Shown: positions 13,239-24,968 of the stretch, piece by piece
How the letters are laid out: each line of letters starts with the position of its first letter
How positions within the stretch are numbered: position 1 is the stretch's first letter
Source of the DNA: Telmatactis stephensoni
Taxonomy: Eukaryota; Cnidaria; Anthozoa; Actiniaria; Isophelliidae
Assembly (NCBI GenBank): GCA_029948255.1
Contig: JALIZF010001766.1
Coordinates: 186,001-250,000, forward strand
DNA: 64,000 nt
Direction of reading: 5' to 3'
Notes under the pieces: generated by a model
What the model saw: only the letters and a program-made list of their open reading frames with translations
The model's database searches: none
Told to the model about the DNA's origin: nothing
Position numbers and translations under genes: made by a program

Positions 13239-13591
13239 AATTGAAAATGGTTTTGAGTTGTCTGTCCTATTGACACACTCTTGATTTCGTTAAATGTTCA
13301 AAATTCAAGTGGTATGTATCAATAAGTGGACAAACAACTGAAAACCAATCATCTTCAATTATATAATTGATGTGTGCTTGTTCTGCTTCCCCAATTGAAA
13401 AGGATTTTTTAACTTTTTTCTCAAATAATTGTTATTTGAGAAAAAAGTTAAATAATCCTTTTCAAATGGGGAAGCAGACTGGCCAAGCACACATGCCAAA
13501 ACATGTCAGCATGCATGCAGTGTGTCTGTCCTTTTATGACACACTCTAATCAACCAATGAGATCACAAGATTAGTATCAAGTGTTGTAAGT
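13239..13591 (-). repeat. MITE-like repeat, copy 2 (inverted)
   Basis: Reverse complement shares with 6,116-6,510 the TTACAACACTTGATACTAAT opening, the GTTGATTAGAGTGT phrase, the ACAGACACACTGC phrase and the terminal foldback. It contains an additional large foldback at about 13,370-13,490 (TTTTTTCTCAAATAA against its complement). Confidence 0.65.
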
Positions 13592-14582
13592 AAAATTATA
13601 TAATATAAATTTTTATAAAAATAAGGATCAATTTTAAACTGTCTTGTTTAAAGAATAATTTATCTCATAAAAAATGGGATATTTAGATCAATCACTTACC
13701 ATGCACTTATTGTCACTGTTGGAGTTACACTTAATGCCAATGTCAAATTATATAATGGTTTTGAAGATATCTGCAAACAAAATACAATGAAGAACAAGCA
13801 AGACAAATTTGAAACAGAAACAGATATTGTATAGACTGAGTTGATCATACAATGACACAAACTAAGCTATTATATTTCATTGAAATGTTTTAAAAAATTT
13901 TATATTACATTTGAAAATGTCTATGTACTACTACACATAAATAGTCTGTCTAATAAGTTATTTCATTATCCATCTGAGCTCAGTTTCAGCATTATTCCAA
14001 ACTAGCATTACTCCAAACTGTTTCGTCATAGTGTGACATTGAATTCCTTTAAATGTGACCATTTTGGAATACTCCATATTTTCGGAGATATAAATTAAAG
14101 TTTCAAATTCCAAAATGCAAATGTGATGACGTCAGGGGAGTCATCGTCACCAGCTTCTCATGGATTTTAGTATCTAAAAGAGGTCTTCCATACACAAACA
14201 CATTTTTTAACTCAAACACAGGCTTTACCAATGGAAAAAAATTCCAAATGAAAAAATAAGAGTATTTCAGGTCATCTTCAGTGGTTTTGTATAATGAATG
14301 ATAACTCCCCTGACGTCATCAAATTTGTATTTTGAAATTTGAAACCTTTATATCTCGAAAAATATGGAGTGTTCAAAAATAAGACAAAAAGATCAGACCT
14401 CAACTATATATATTCCCAGAAAAGAACTGAGTTTGAAAAGAAACAAAATATGCCATAGGGACTTTAACTGGTCATGAGGCCAGATGAATAATAAAGACTC
14501 TTTTTATACATACCTTGGGAGATTAATTTTTGCCCTAAAAGTCATGCCTTAACCATATAATGCAATGAAACATCTTCTTGTA
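13592..14582. other. Non-coding stretch with one large foldback
   Basis: No gene seen. A foldback element of about 320 bp (14,062-14,380) is listed separately; the remainder is AT-rich sequence without features I can support. Confidence 0.45.
14062..14380. repeat. Foldback MITE
   Basis: The left arm (GGAATACTCCATATTTTCGGA ... GATGACGTCAGGGGAGT, 14,064-14,145) returns inverted at about 14,305-14,378 (ACTCCCCTGACGTCATC ... TATGGAGTGTTC). The arms are about 75 bp with several mismatches and no coding content lies between them. Confidence 0.65.
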
Positions 14583-14768
14583 GATGCCCATAGGAACACA
14601 TTGGGTTTGCTATTTCCAGCATCTAATACATGCCATAGCCACCAAGGCTATTTCTAGCATGCAAAAACACAGATGCCCATAGCAACACAAAATATGCTAT
14701 TTTCAGCATCTGGTACATGAATTAGCCACCAAGACTAATTCCAGCATGCAAAAACACAGATGCCCATA
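14583..14768 (+). repeat. ~88-bp minisatellite, target of the large transposon
   Basis: Two full monomers begin GATGCCCATAG at 14,583 and 14,672 and a third at 14,759 is cut after GATGCCCATA. The monomer continues at 27,297 as TAGCAACACA, then runs through the same CAGCATCTGGTACATG and GCCACCAAGACTAATTC phrases. The intact monomers show the unoccupied site (GCCCATAGCAACAC), which fixes the insertion and its TA duplication. Confidence 0.85.
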
Positions 14769-14784
14769 CCCTTGTGAAATAAGT

Positions 14785-15060
14785 TTGGAAATTCCTAGGA
14801 ATTCTTAGGATTTTGATCCTAAGAATTCTTAGGAATTCCTAGGAATTCCTAAGAATCGAGGTGTGAATTTTCATGGTAATTGGCACAAAGGAATGTGGGA
14901 ATTCTTAAGAATTCCTAGGAATTCCCAACTCCAGCAGAATGCCAGAAAGAAGGAATGAAATTCCTAGGAATTCCTTGGAATTCCTAGGAATTCACAAGAA
15001 TCATGACTTTTGTTGGGAATTCTTAAGAATTCTCAAGAATTCATAGGAATTGTTGGGAAA
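14785..15060. repeat. Left subterminal GAATTC palindrome array
   Basis: More than ten GAATTC hexamers, mostly in longer palindromes such as AGGAATTCCTAGGAATTCCT and CTTAAGAATTC. The units are self-complementary, so the array reads alike on both strands. Such clusters next to transposon ends are commonly binding sites for element-encoded proteins. Confidence 0.75.
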
Positions 15061-15114
15061 ACTTTAGAAATAGAAAAAATAACCAGTAACTAACATTAAG
15101 TATAATAATTATTA

Positions 15115-15720
15115 GTACCCTTATTCCTACCAATAAATAAAGAAGACCAATTAAAGATACATGAAATTAAATTCAAGTTGATTTATTTAAAAATTACGAT
15201 TTGGCATTTCACAAGTTCACAGCAAAGTAATTGAGAATAGTGCCAAAGTCAGATAAGTTATAATCTATATAATGCCAAACTATTCATGTAATATAACAAT
15301 TATTTGATAAAAACCTTAACAATTTGTAATTTTTTCTGCTTATTTTATACTTTTTCAGTGTTTTGAAAAATTGTTCAAATTCATAAATATTACTAAATCT
15401 AAATTTTTAAAATAGAAAAGGTAAATACCTCTAAATGAAAACAATTTAATTTGAGACCTATCGAAAGTCATAAATTTTTAAATATTAGTTTCCTAAACTG
15501 ATCTATCTCACACCTTTATTCCAATTAATATATAAAGAAGACCAGTTAAAGATACATGAAATTAAATTCAAATTGATTTATTTAAAATGATTTATTTATC
15601 CTATGATTTGGCATTTCACAAGTTCACAGCAAAGTAATTGAGAACAGTGCCAAAGTCAGATACGTCATATTAAATGCCAAAATATGTATGTAATATAATA
15701 TGATAAAAACCTTAACAATT
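15115..15720. repeat. Tandem duplication in the BEN gene 3' flank
   Basis: About 210 bp starting near 15,118 (AAGAAGACCAATTAAAGATAC ... CAAAGTCAGAT ... AAAACCTTAACAATTT) is repeated near 15,525-15,720 with scattered differences. A piece of the spacer (GGTAAATACCTCTAAATGAAAA, 15,418-15,475) recurs again at 17,598-17,660 inside an intron. The stretch lies downstream of the BEN stop codon and probably includes its 3' UTR; AATAAA on the minus strand is present within GATTTATTTAAA. Confidence 0.55.
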
Positions 15721-15817
15721 TTTCATTGTTTGTTTATATTATACTTTTCCAGGGTTTCAAAAATTATTGAAATTCATAAAAATTACTAAACCTAAATATT
15801 TAAATATATATTGCTCT

Positions 15818-18800
15818 CTATAGGTTTTGTTTCTTAAACTGATCTCTGATTTTTTGTTGTTGTCCCCTAATATACTTATCCACTTCCTGTCTGGAGACTT
15901 CTGGATATCGTTGTTTCATCACAGCTGAAACCAAAAAAAAAATTATAATTCCAAATGTGAAGGATTAAGCTCACTTCAATCTATTGAGTTCTTTTATCAG
16001 TAGATTTGTAAATATTAGTGTAAATATTTCACTTACTGTAGAGGAGATCAACTTTTTGCTTGTCTAAGCCTGCCTCCCCATTGCTTGTCTTTATGCCCTT
16101 TAAAGAGTACATTCTCAATGATGTTTCATCAAAGAGATGATAGAGGATGAGTTTTAGACCATCCAGGGGCTTCGGGGTATTTTTGATGACTTGAAACAGG
16201 CTATCCTGGAATAACAAAAAATAATTATGATATTATGAAGTAACTTACCACCGTGTGCATAATTACGCATCCAGCCAGACTAAAGTCTCGATTGGGATTT
16301 GGTCAATAGACTACCGGGAAGCCAGCAAAGTGTACAGACATTGTATAGAAAACTCTTTCTCTGTCTGGATTTTTGGTAGCCTATTGACCAAATTCCCAAT
16401 CGAGACTTTAGTCTGACGGGACACGAAGTTTTGCACACGGTGGTAATCCTGCTTCTTTACAATGGTAAAATTGAAAATTTATATGGCTTCCCCCTGGGCC
16501 TTACTTGGGAATCTGTTCTACTTGTGAAAACAGAACAGGTTACAGTGTACCATTCATTTATGATTTGTGAACCAAAGACATTTTATACTTTTTAACTTAC
16601 TGAACTGTCTCCACTGTTCTCCTGACAATTTTCGTGAGATTTTGATTGTAAATCACCCTACAGATAGAGCAATAATGGTTAATATTGAGGAAATTGAAAT
16701 ATTTTTGAGACTTTTACTTCTGCAACCCAACTGAAATCTACATAAGAATAACAGAATACAAGTAAAGAAACCATCACCATCGATTCAAGCAAATAAGAAT
16801 AACTTAAGTCAACAAACAGTATTCATTGCACCAGAAAAAATGTATAAATTTACCTTTGCAGCCTTGCGTAGGGCTCTTAATTCAGTTTTGAGGTTGTCAA
16901 CTTCTGCCTTTAAAGATTCAATCTCGCTAACAACTGTTGTGGTGAATGAGTCCCAGTCACCACCAACCAAAGCACCTTCTTGTTTGTGACCTGCCATGTG
17001 TGGTGAAGCTTCGTCAAGTAATTGGGTGAAGCTTTTAGTTTGAAGTGGTGCAAATACATCTGTGTGAGAAAGTGGTGATTCATACCACTGTTTGGTGTTT
17101 TGAATTGGTGTTGTGGTCTCACTTAAAGGTGTACGTGCTGTGTTTGTGAATTGTGCCTTTCGTATAGTGTTTGGAGGTGTGCTCTGGCTCAAAGACGTGT
17201 GTGCTGAGTTGTTTGTGAAATGTGCAATGTTATGACTCGAAGGTGTATGATCTGTGTTATGTGTGAAATGAGTTGAGTTTGATGGTTTGTGGATTTGACT
17301 GAAAGGTGTGTGTGCTGTGTTGTGTAGGAAATCTCCACTGTGTGTTGTGTTAATTTGTTCTGTTTGATGGTTTGTTGATTTGACTAAATGAAGGCATGTG
17401 TGGTAGTTCTGGAGTGGATGGCAAATGTGTGCTGTCAAATGTAGAAATCAATGATTTCTTGGCTGGTGGCTGAGTCGAAGTTTCCTCATCATCATCACTG
17501 CCAATTTCAATATGTTGAGGACTTCCCATTCTTCTCTGAAGAAGTATGGCATCCATCCTTTCTTTTTGGACAGCTTTCTGTAACTTCAAACAAGAAATAG
17601 AAAAGGTAAATACCTCTAAATGAAAACAATTTAATTTGAGACCTATCGAAAGTCATAAAGTACACATATACACTGTAGCTTTGAAAATGTGAAATTGTTT
17701 TAAAATAAAACCAGTTACTCTATTGACAAAATATTGTTTTGGTTGTTTTGCAAGAGATTTTGCACAGGAAAAAAAATTTCCCAACTTAGGGTAATTCCCT
17801 GGGTCTAACCTGGGAATCTGCATGTTCTATTTTACTTTGGAGATCTGTAATACCCAAACTTGTAAAAATTGAACAAATTCCCAAACTTTCCCAGTTTAGT
17901 CAGTCTCTAATTTTTTGTCACAGAAGTTAGGTCGATTTTCAAGGTTAATTACTTACCTCTTTATCTTTAATACTATTATCTCTTGACAAATCTTTTACAA
18001 CTCTGCAAGTTTCCTAAAAAAAATTAAAAATTAATGCCCGAAGAATTCTAATTCAATAAAACAGCAAAGATGTTACCTCTTTGTCTTTTGACTTGTGATC
18101 ATTACTTTTACTTTTCTTAATGGCTGGCTTTCCCTAAAGAAGTATGGAAACATTGTAAATTGCAAATTCCAAATATTGGACGTTTATCTACATAGAACAT
18201 GTCTAGACACGATTGACATGTAGTTCAATTTTCTTTTGAATGACTTCAAGTTCACTTTATTATTTCTCACCTTGTCGTTCCCTTCAGATTTTCTTTTGCC
18301 ATTTTTTCTTGTTTGGTCATCCCCATGGTGAGGTTCTTCTGTATTTTCTGAAAGTAAACAATATAGCATTTTATGTTCACTCATATTGCTGAGATTACCC
18401 TTACATTTATGAAAATATACAAATATCTAATTGAATGCAATTAAGCCCTTCCAAGATTTGGAATATAACTGATTGATTGGTACCTTTAAAGTTTAGAAGG
18501 ACTTAATTGTTTGCAATCATTACAGGTTAGCAGGGTTTACCTTCTTGATTTGACTCCAGCACTTTTTTGGAGGGTTTACGCTGTCGTTTACCAGATACAG
18601 ATACACCTGGAAGTTATATTATAAACAACATTAAAAATGAAAACTTTATAGTGTAGAAGGGATTAATTAACTTTAAATGAGTTGATACTAGAACTCAATC
18701 TAATATTTACAGGTAGTGCATTCCATAATTGTCTTCCCGCCCTCTGTTTCCCCACTTAACTGCTACTTTGGCAGTGAATGGCACTTCTATAATCTATAAT

Positions 18801-19402
18801 ATGAAACCAATAAAAAACCTCAAAAAACACTCTTGCGCTTCGATTAAAAATGCTTTGGATATTTAATACATTGCCATTGTAAACTAGTTTTGAGTGTTCA
18901 TAGAAGAAAAGAATTAAGTTCACGCTTGACATCACAAGAGTTGATGAAGAGATAAAGATAAAGAGACAAAAGTTGACGCGCCACTGCAAGCATTAGAAAA
19001 GCACTTAAAATTACCTGTCTCAACAGCTGGTCTAGTGAGCTTTGCTTCATGCTCGAGGGCTTTTGCTTTCACTGCTGTATATAAAAGAAACAACACACGA
19101 ATTAAGCTTATACTGGCGCGTATTAAATTCAAATTCTGTGGTCACGACTGCTGTCAGTGTCTTCGCTTAAGCTTAAAGCACTTTTCTTAAATAATAACGT
19201 AAGAATTTGAAAATTGCTTCTTAATCAAGGACTTACCAAAAATCTTTAGGACAAGTGCCTTAAAGATATCAGCTTTTCCCTTGTCATTTCGTACCAACAC
19301 ATCCACATGTTTGCCTTCTTCTGCTTTTGCTCCAACGACGTCTTTTTCTGACACCGTACTCACGCTCTTCTCCTCTAACCACTCTACCACGACAAAGCCC
19401 AT
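15818..19402 (-). CDS. Tudor-like / coiled-coil / BEN-domain protein
   Basis: Ten exons, each with GT-AG sites and matching phases: 19,402-19,237; 19,074-19,015; 18,606-18,541; 18,347-18,271; 18,133-18,077; 18,013-17,957; 17,583-16,854; 16,657-16,601; 16,205-16,037; 15,924-15,818 (stop TAG). Exon 1 starts MGFVVVEWLEEKSVSTV, a Tudor-like opening seen at the N-terminus of many invertebrate BEN proteins. The middle is Lys-rich (KRQRKPSKK, KPAIKKSKS), then Ser/Thr/His-rich, then a heptad-like coiled coil (IESLKAEVDNLKTELRALRK). Exons 9-10 form a BEN domain (LILYHLFDE ... SLKGIK ... VDLLY ... YPEV...VDKYI). BEN domains bind DNA and act in chromatin repression. The reading frame shifts once within exon 7, around 17,350-17,440; this may be a real lesion, a sequence error or a missed splice. 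The gene lies divergent to the transposase and inside the transposon ends. Confidence 0.75.
16245..16446. repeat. Intronic foldback MITE
   Basis: Terminal 15-bp perfect inverted repeat TTACCACCGTGTGCA; longer inner arms share AGACTAAAGTCTCGATTGGG and GGTCAATAG. It sits in the intron between exons 8 and 9 of the BEN gene. Confidence 0.75.
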
Positions 19403-19710
19403 ATTTTACGTGAAGTGAAGAATTCAAAATGTAAGAGTTGATGAATAAATGAAGATAAAGGTCGTGTCGTCTAATCGATTGTCTTCGATGCAGCGCAGCG
19501 TGAACATACAAAAAAGCGCGGGCTTATCCGCTTCTCAACGGTAAATGATAACTCATTGATTTTTCCAAACTAGCCAATCAGGTGCTGTTATATCAAGAGC
19601 ACGTGGTCTTGTTGCGCTTGCGCACTTTATTGGATACCCACGTGGTGTAGTGTAAACAACCAAGTGGCGAAGTTTGGTCTCACAATATGTGCACAGAATA
19701 CTTGTAGATT
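19403..19710. promoter_or_regulatory. Divergent promoter region
   Basis: Only 308 bases separate the start codons of the minus-strand BEN gene and the plus-strand transposase gene. The segment is less AT-rich than its surroundings and contains a CCAAT-type motif (GCCAATCAGG near 19,572). The arrangement implies a shared bidirectional promoter; no TATA box is obvious. Confidence 0.5.
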
Positions 19711-22700
19711 ATGGAAAAAATTGAAGATTTTTATGAACAGATCGATGATAACGGCAACAAAAAATTCAAGTGTTTGATTTGTAATTGTATACTGTCAAGA
19801 AAGCAAAGAGTAGAGGGACACATCACCCAAATTCATTCTAAAGGTAAGCATTTGACGTTGGCGATGGGTAGTGTGTCGTTTTGCAATCATTTTACAAATT
19901 ATCGGCTTATATAACTTTTTTATAAATATATTTCTTTAAAGGAACCGTACAACGAAAATATAAACGCTACCTGGACAATCCATTAGTTCCAATACCACGA
20001 AGAACTGTTTATAATCATAATTTTAAACGTTTTATTTGTGAAACGTCTTCGAATACGCCGTCGAGACCGCTGTTGGAGTTCCCCTCTGAGGAAATATCGG
20101 ATGATTCCTTTCCGAATGAGACATTTGGATACGATTTTGTGGAAGACAGTGGCTTTGAAATTGAGCAGGAAATCCGGACGACTGACAGCGAAAGCGATAG
20201 CGAACTAGGAGACGATGGGCTCTCTGACATTTCTTTGTCCAGTGAAGACAGTGGCTGTGAGTCATCAAACTCAGAAGATGGCCGTGCTTTCCTTTGTCAC
20301 AAGACATAGACTCACAAATGAAGCAGCGAAAGACATGATGGAATTAATCAAAGTCACATGTCCTGAGAGTGAGATCTTCAAAAACCTTACATACAGTCAA
20401 GTACAAGAGTTGTGCGGAAACTGTGAAATGAAAGAGTATGATATATGTGAAAAGTGTCTGGCTGTATTTCCAATGGATGATAAAGATATTTATGTTTGCA
20501 CAACTGTTGGTTGTGCTGGGTAAGTCAATCAACATAATTATGGTCAAATCCCACTGTCCATTTCCTTTCATTTGTTCAATTCTCTTAACTTCAGTTTTTA
20601 TTTCCATTGTGAGTTATAACAATCAATCAATATAATTTTTTCAGGCTTAGGTACAAAGGAAGTGCAGCAAACCAAAAGAAAAAGCTACGGAAATGTGGCT
20701 TTATGACAGTTAACATCATAAACCAGTTGAAGGAACTTTTGACACGTAAGACTGTCATTGAATTTATTTTTATTTGAAATAACTATTATATCTACAGCTT
20801 TGGAAAATAAAAATCCAATGGGTTTGAAAATGAAAAATCCCAATACTTTTAAAGGCCTGGCAAAACATTTTCACACATAATAACGATATGAGGGAATAAT
20901 CAAGCCTACATGTATGCAGCAACAAACATGCCCATTTTCTTGGGCCAAACAAAGCCAATATTGCCTATCACACACACAAACAAAAGAAATATTTGATATT
21001 ATTTGGTTGAATGTCTGATTGAGTTCAAATTGTACTTCTGAAACCAATATTTGATTGTGTTTGGTCATCAAACATTTCTTATTTGGTAAAGCATTAACAC
21101 AAACTGCAGCAATGTGTGAAAAATAGTCAGATGTTTCTTAAATTATCTTATTTAGGGTCTTGTCAGAAATTAGCTACGGGAGGGGGGTTTGGTGAAGGGG
21201 GGAAGGGACATAGATTTTTGAGCTCCTGAAAAGGGATCAGGGTCATAAAAAATCTGGCCTTGAAAAAGGGAATACAATTGCTATTTTCGGCTAAAGCACA
21301 GGATAGGGTTAGGATACATCATTCCTGTCACTGGGTTAGGGTCACTTTTTTGTCACTATTAATTAATTATTATATGAGTATATGTTTTTTATTTAGTTTG
21401 TTTTTCTTAATTAATTGTTTTTTTCAAATCAGGGAATGGAATATGGGAAACCATCCAAAACCGAGCCAAGCTTCGTGGAAGAAAAACAATAACAGATATA
21501 ATCGATGGCAAGTATTACAATAAGTTATGTGAGAATGGCCAATTTCTAAGCAATAGAAACAACATAAGCTTAATTTTTAACACCGATGGAGCACCCCTTT
21601 ATTCATCTTCTAAAGTTTCACTCTGGCCTGTGTTCTTGGCTGTCAATGAGCTGCCTTCTCCAGATAGGTAAGAAGAATTGTTGAACATATGATACTTAAC
21701 AATACATGCATTCCATGTTTTATGTCTTCCAGTTATTTTCTAAGTTCTTAACATTATAACATAAGGGTGGTAGTTAGGAAGTGTGTGGGGGGGAGGGGGG
21801 GGGGGGTGAAAATAGGAATCAGTGTAAACTCCTCTTCATTTTTGTCCTCATCTTCTATTCTTAACCTCTCTATTATCTACTTTTTCAAATACAAGTTAGT
21901 GTTTGAAGCCTTGTGGCTGTACTAGAACCTGTGTGATCACTTAACATTTTAGTACAATAATATTATTTTAAGTTGCTTTTTCAATCTTATTTTGATAGGT
22001 TCTCAAAAAAGAACATGCTGATGTGGGGTATTTGGCAGGGGAAAGCAAAGCCACCATTCAACTCCTATTTTGAACCATTTGCCCATCAAATGATGAAACT
22101 ATATAATCATGGTAGGTTTCCATTATATGCCCAGCCATATGAAGCTATTATAGTCTGTTGTATGGATACAGAACAATTATATATACTTGTATTAAATGTC
22201 TTGTATAACAAGGCCTTAAAGAAAACTCCTTTATTTACCATAGGAATTCAGCTTACGGTGCCTTCAATTTCATCACCAATCATGGTCAAAGCTGCTGTTA
22301 TTCTTGGTACTACAGACTTGCAAGCTAAAGCTTACTTGCTAAATATGACTCAGCATAATGGAGAGAGTGGCTGTCTTACATGTGAAGAAACTGGCTACGT
22401 TGCTAAGCAAGGAAAGGGACATGCAAGATGTTATCCATATAAATCATCAGTTGAAGCACCCCCAAAGAGAACTACTGAAACGTTTTTGACAGCTGCTGTA
22501 AAGGCACATCGACAGAAGTTGAGAGTAGGTATCTTCTGTTAAGTGTTAAACAGGGACACCATTAAGAATCATTAAGAAATGAAAGGTGATGGTAAATGTT
22601 CCATAAAACTTAAGTTTGTTGACAAAACTCATTCCCAAAGAAATTATATTGGACAAAGTTATTGTGCATCAACTCCTTCTCTTTCTTAGCTAGTAACATG

Positions 22701-22861
22701 TACGAGCTATTGCATTGATGGGTGATGATAGCATTTACATTAAGTTTGCAGGTATTGATGATGTCACAAGTTTGGCTTTAATGCCTTGGTTTGATATAGT
22801 TTTGGGCATGGTCCCTGACTATATGCATGGTTGTTTACTTGTTGTTAACCAGATCACCTAG
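19711..22861 (+). CDS. Tnp2 (En/Spm-type) transposase, 3'-truncated
   Basis: Exons: 19,711-19,843; 19,942-20,519; 20,645-20,745; 21,433-21,667; 21,999-22,111; 22,244-22,524; 22,745-22,861, with agreeing splice phases. Exon 1 encodes a zinc-finger-like CLICNC...HITQIH. An acidic stretch (DSESDSELGDDG) is followed by RHRLTNEAAKD, a CGNCEM..CEKC...C zinc-binding region, then the family core FNTDGAPLYSSSK, LPSPDRF, MLMWGIWQGKAKPP, ESGCLTCEETG and VPDYMHG. These are the landmarks of the animal Tnp2-like transposases. Oddities: an apparent one-base frameshift near 20,270-20,290, just before RHRLTNE; the 132-bp intron at 22,112-22,243 is in frame and could be retained; and the protein stops soon after VPDYMHG, where relatives continue for a few hundred residues. 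Together this suggests a non-functional copy. Confidence 0.7.
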
Positions 22862-24335
22862 ATGTTCATTCATGTATCAGTCAAAACCAGTATGTAAGGA
22901 GATGTTTCTCCATGTATATGGCATCAGCTATTCACGATTTCGACGACTGAAAGATCACCATGAGATTCACGGAATACACCCAAGACAACACGGAAACACA
23001 AAAAGAACACCATGGAATGCGCTTCCATTTACTGCTGTGGAAGAGATAAAGGGTTTCATAACAAACTATGTTGAGGAAAACGCAATATCCCTGCCCGGCC
23101 GCATTCCAGGCTACAAAAACGAGGACATTCGACTGTTGCCATCCTGTGACTCTAAGACTAAAGTATGGAAAGCGTATTGTGATGTCTGCGATGCGTCAGG
23201 AAAGAAAAGTGTTTGTTACTCTACATTTTTAGAAATATGGGACAAATTTCACCCCAATGTAGTTGTCGCCAAGCCACGAACAGACTTGTGCATGACATGC
23301 CAGGATAACACTACCAAGCTTCAAAGAGCTGCTAATTTGTCTGAAAATGAAAAATCTGACCGTGTGAAATCTCAGCAAACACATCTGAACAATGCACTAG
23401 GAGAGAGGGACAATTACAGGGCAGCTTGTGATAACGCATCTAAAGTTCTTGAGAACAGAGACTTGAACACTAGCCGAGGTGGCAGACCCTGCTCATGGGA
23501 GGCAACCATGCACTACTCGTTTGATTATGCGCAACAAGTGCATATACCAAGCAACCCAATGCAACCCGGCCCCATCTTTTTCAAGACGCCTAGAAAAGTG
23601 GGAATATTTGGAGTGATGTGCGAGGCAATCCCCCAGCAAGTCAATTTCCTTATTGATGAAGCTTGTGCTACTGGAAAAGGTGCCAATTCTACAATAAGCT
23701 ATCTGCACTTCTACCTTGAAAACCATGGACTTGGAGAGACTGACGTTCATCTCCACGCTGATAACTGCTCCGGACAAAACAAAAACAATTACTTTTTATG
23801 GTATTTAGCTTGGCGTATTTTAACTAACTTACATCGCAGTGTTTTATATTCTTTTCTTATTGCTGGACATACTAAGTTTGGTCCAGACCGTTGCTTCGGC
23901 ATTCTTAAAAAGTCTTACAAATTAACTTATGTATCTTCGTTGTACGAGTTAGCTCAAATGGTCGATTGTTCTAGTGATTTAGGAGTCAATAAGACACAGT
24001 TAGTAGGTACTCACGATTCGCGTATTTTAGTGCCAGTTTATGACTGGGTGACATTCTTAGGGCCATATTTTCGTAAGTTACCAAATATAAAGAAGTATCA
24101 TCACTTTAGATTTTCTCAGGATACGCCTGGCGAAGTTTTCTGCAAGGAGTTCATTAACTCAGAAGAGGTTAAGTTTGTTCTTGTAAAGAATAAGGATGTA
24201 ATTCCAGACAAGGATGCTCGACCTGCATCAGTTAGCCCAGCAGGTTTAACGGACGAACGCAGGAATTATCTTTATAAAGAAATCCGTCAGTTTTGCAAGC
24301 CAGGGACTGAAGATCTAGTTGCACCACGTCCATAG
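22827..24335 (+). CDS. DUF7869-like protein, possible DDE-type nuclease
   Basis: One long open frame of 502 codons. Landmarks: PVCKEMFLHVYGIS, RQHGNTKR, LPGRIPGYK, TDLCMTCQ, then a core with SFDYAQQ, HADNCSGQNKNNY and FGPDRCFGILKK. Three acidic residues (Asp in FDYAQ, Asp in HADNC, Asp in GPDRC) are spaced as in RNase H-like DDE/D nucleases; this assignment is inference. The family is widespread and unnamed in cnidarians, sponges and fish. The first ~10 codons overlap the end of the Tnp2 exon in another frame, and relatives have an extra N-terminal region absent here. A splice acceptor just before the SPRCSF codons (AACCAG, 22,847-22,852) could join a missing upstream exon. Start and N-terminus are therefore uncertain; the core is not. 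Confidence 0.65.
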   Translation: MVVYLLLTRSPRCSFMYQSKPVCKEMFLHVYGISYSRFRRLKDHHEIHGIHPRQHGNTKRTPWNALPFTAVEEIKGFITNYVEENAISLPGRIPGYKNEDIRLLPSCDSKTKVWKAYCDVCDASGKKSVCYSTFLEIWDKFHPNVVVAKPRTDLCMTCQDNTTKLQRAANLSENEKSDRVKSQQTHLNNALGERDNYRAACDNASKVLENRDLNTSRGGRPCSWEATMHYSFDYAQQVHIPSNPMQPGPIFFKTPRKVGIFGVMCEAIPQQVNFLIDEACATGKGANSTISYLHFYLENHGLGETDVHLHADNCSGQNKNNYFLWYLAWRILTNLHRSVLYSFLIAGHTKFGPDRCFGILKKSYKLTYVSSLYELAQMVDCSSDLGVNKTQLVGTHDSRILVPVYDWVTFLGPYFRKLPNIKKYHHFRFSQDTPGEVFCKEFINSEEVKFVLVKNKDVIPDKDARPASVSPAGLTDERRNYLYKEIRQFCKPGTEDLVAPRP

Positions 24336-24968
24336 CTAATGTTTTTGAAATACTGATTAATATTAGGTCATAATAATAATTATTAGTGTGCAATTTTAGC
24401 TTAACCCTATTTTCTATACTCATAAAAATCATTATTGATATTTCATAGACTTATAATTATTATCAATATATCTATTAATAAACTTGCTTGATTCATAATG
24501 TTGTCATTCACTGTCTAGCTGCTTTTTGTAACCGCGCCTGCATGCCAAAACACTGAACTTCAAGGTTAGCATCAAGTCTATTTTTATCGGCGGTGTAGTG
24601 ATGCACAGAAATATAAATGTATTTTAGCCCGCTCTTAATATGGAAGGCTGCTTTTTGTTCTAAGTCCTACTCACAACTAATTTGAATTCGTCTGTACCAA
24701 ATCTTAACAGTGCGGGAGGGGTATGTTAATATGCTTTTGTAAATTCATTTTGTAGTAAATAGTATTTACAATATCTAATATTTCTTTGTTGGTTGGTTTA
24801 GTCATATCGTTGATCTTGTTTCATCAACCATTAGCTTGGTAATAAAATTACTAATGGTTGATGAAACAAGATCAACGATATAGTATTTACAATGTCAATT
24901 CTATCGGATTATTAAAAACTGAAAATACCCTTCCCGGGTCAGGTCAGCAATCTTTTTTCCGCTAACCG
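24336..24968. other. Intergenic, 3' flank
   Basis: No gene seen. It follows the DUF7869-like stop and holds the perfect hairpin at 24,804-24,881. TAGTATTTACAAT occurs on both sides of that hairpin (about 24,758 and 24,882), as if duplicated when the hairpin arose. Confidence 0.45.
24804..24881. repeat. Perfect 31-bp hairpin
   Basis: Arms 24,804-24,834 and 24,851-24,881 are perfect reverse complements (ATATCGTTGATC...CATTAG), separated by a 16-base loop. Could be a small foldback element or a structured 3' signal of the upstream gene. Confidence 0.85.
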
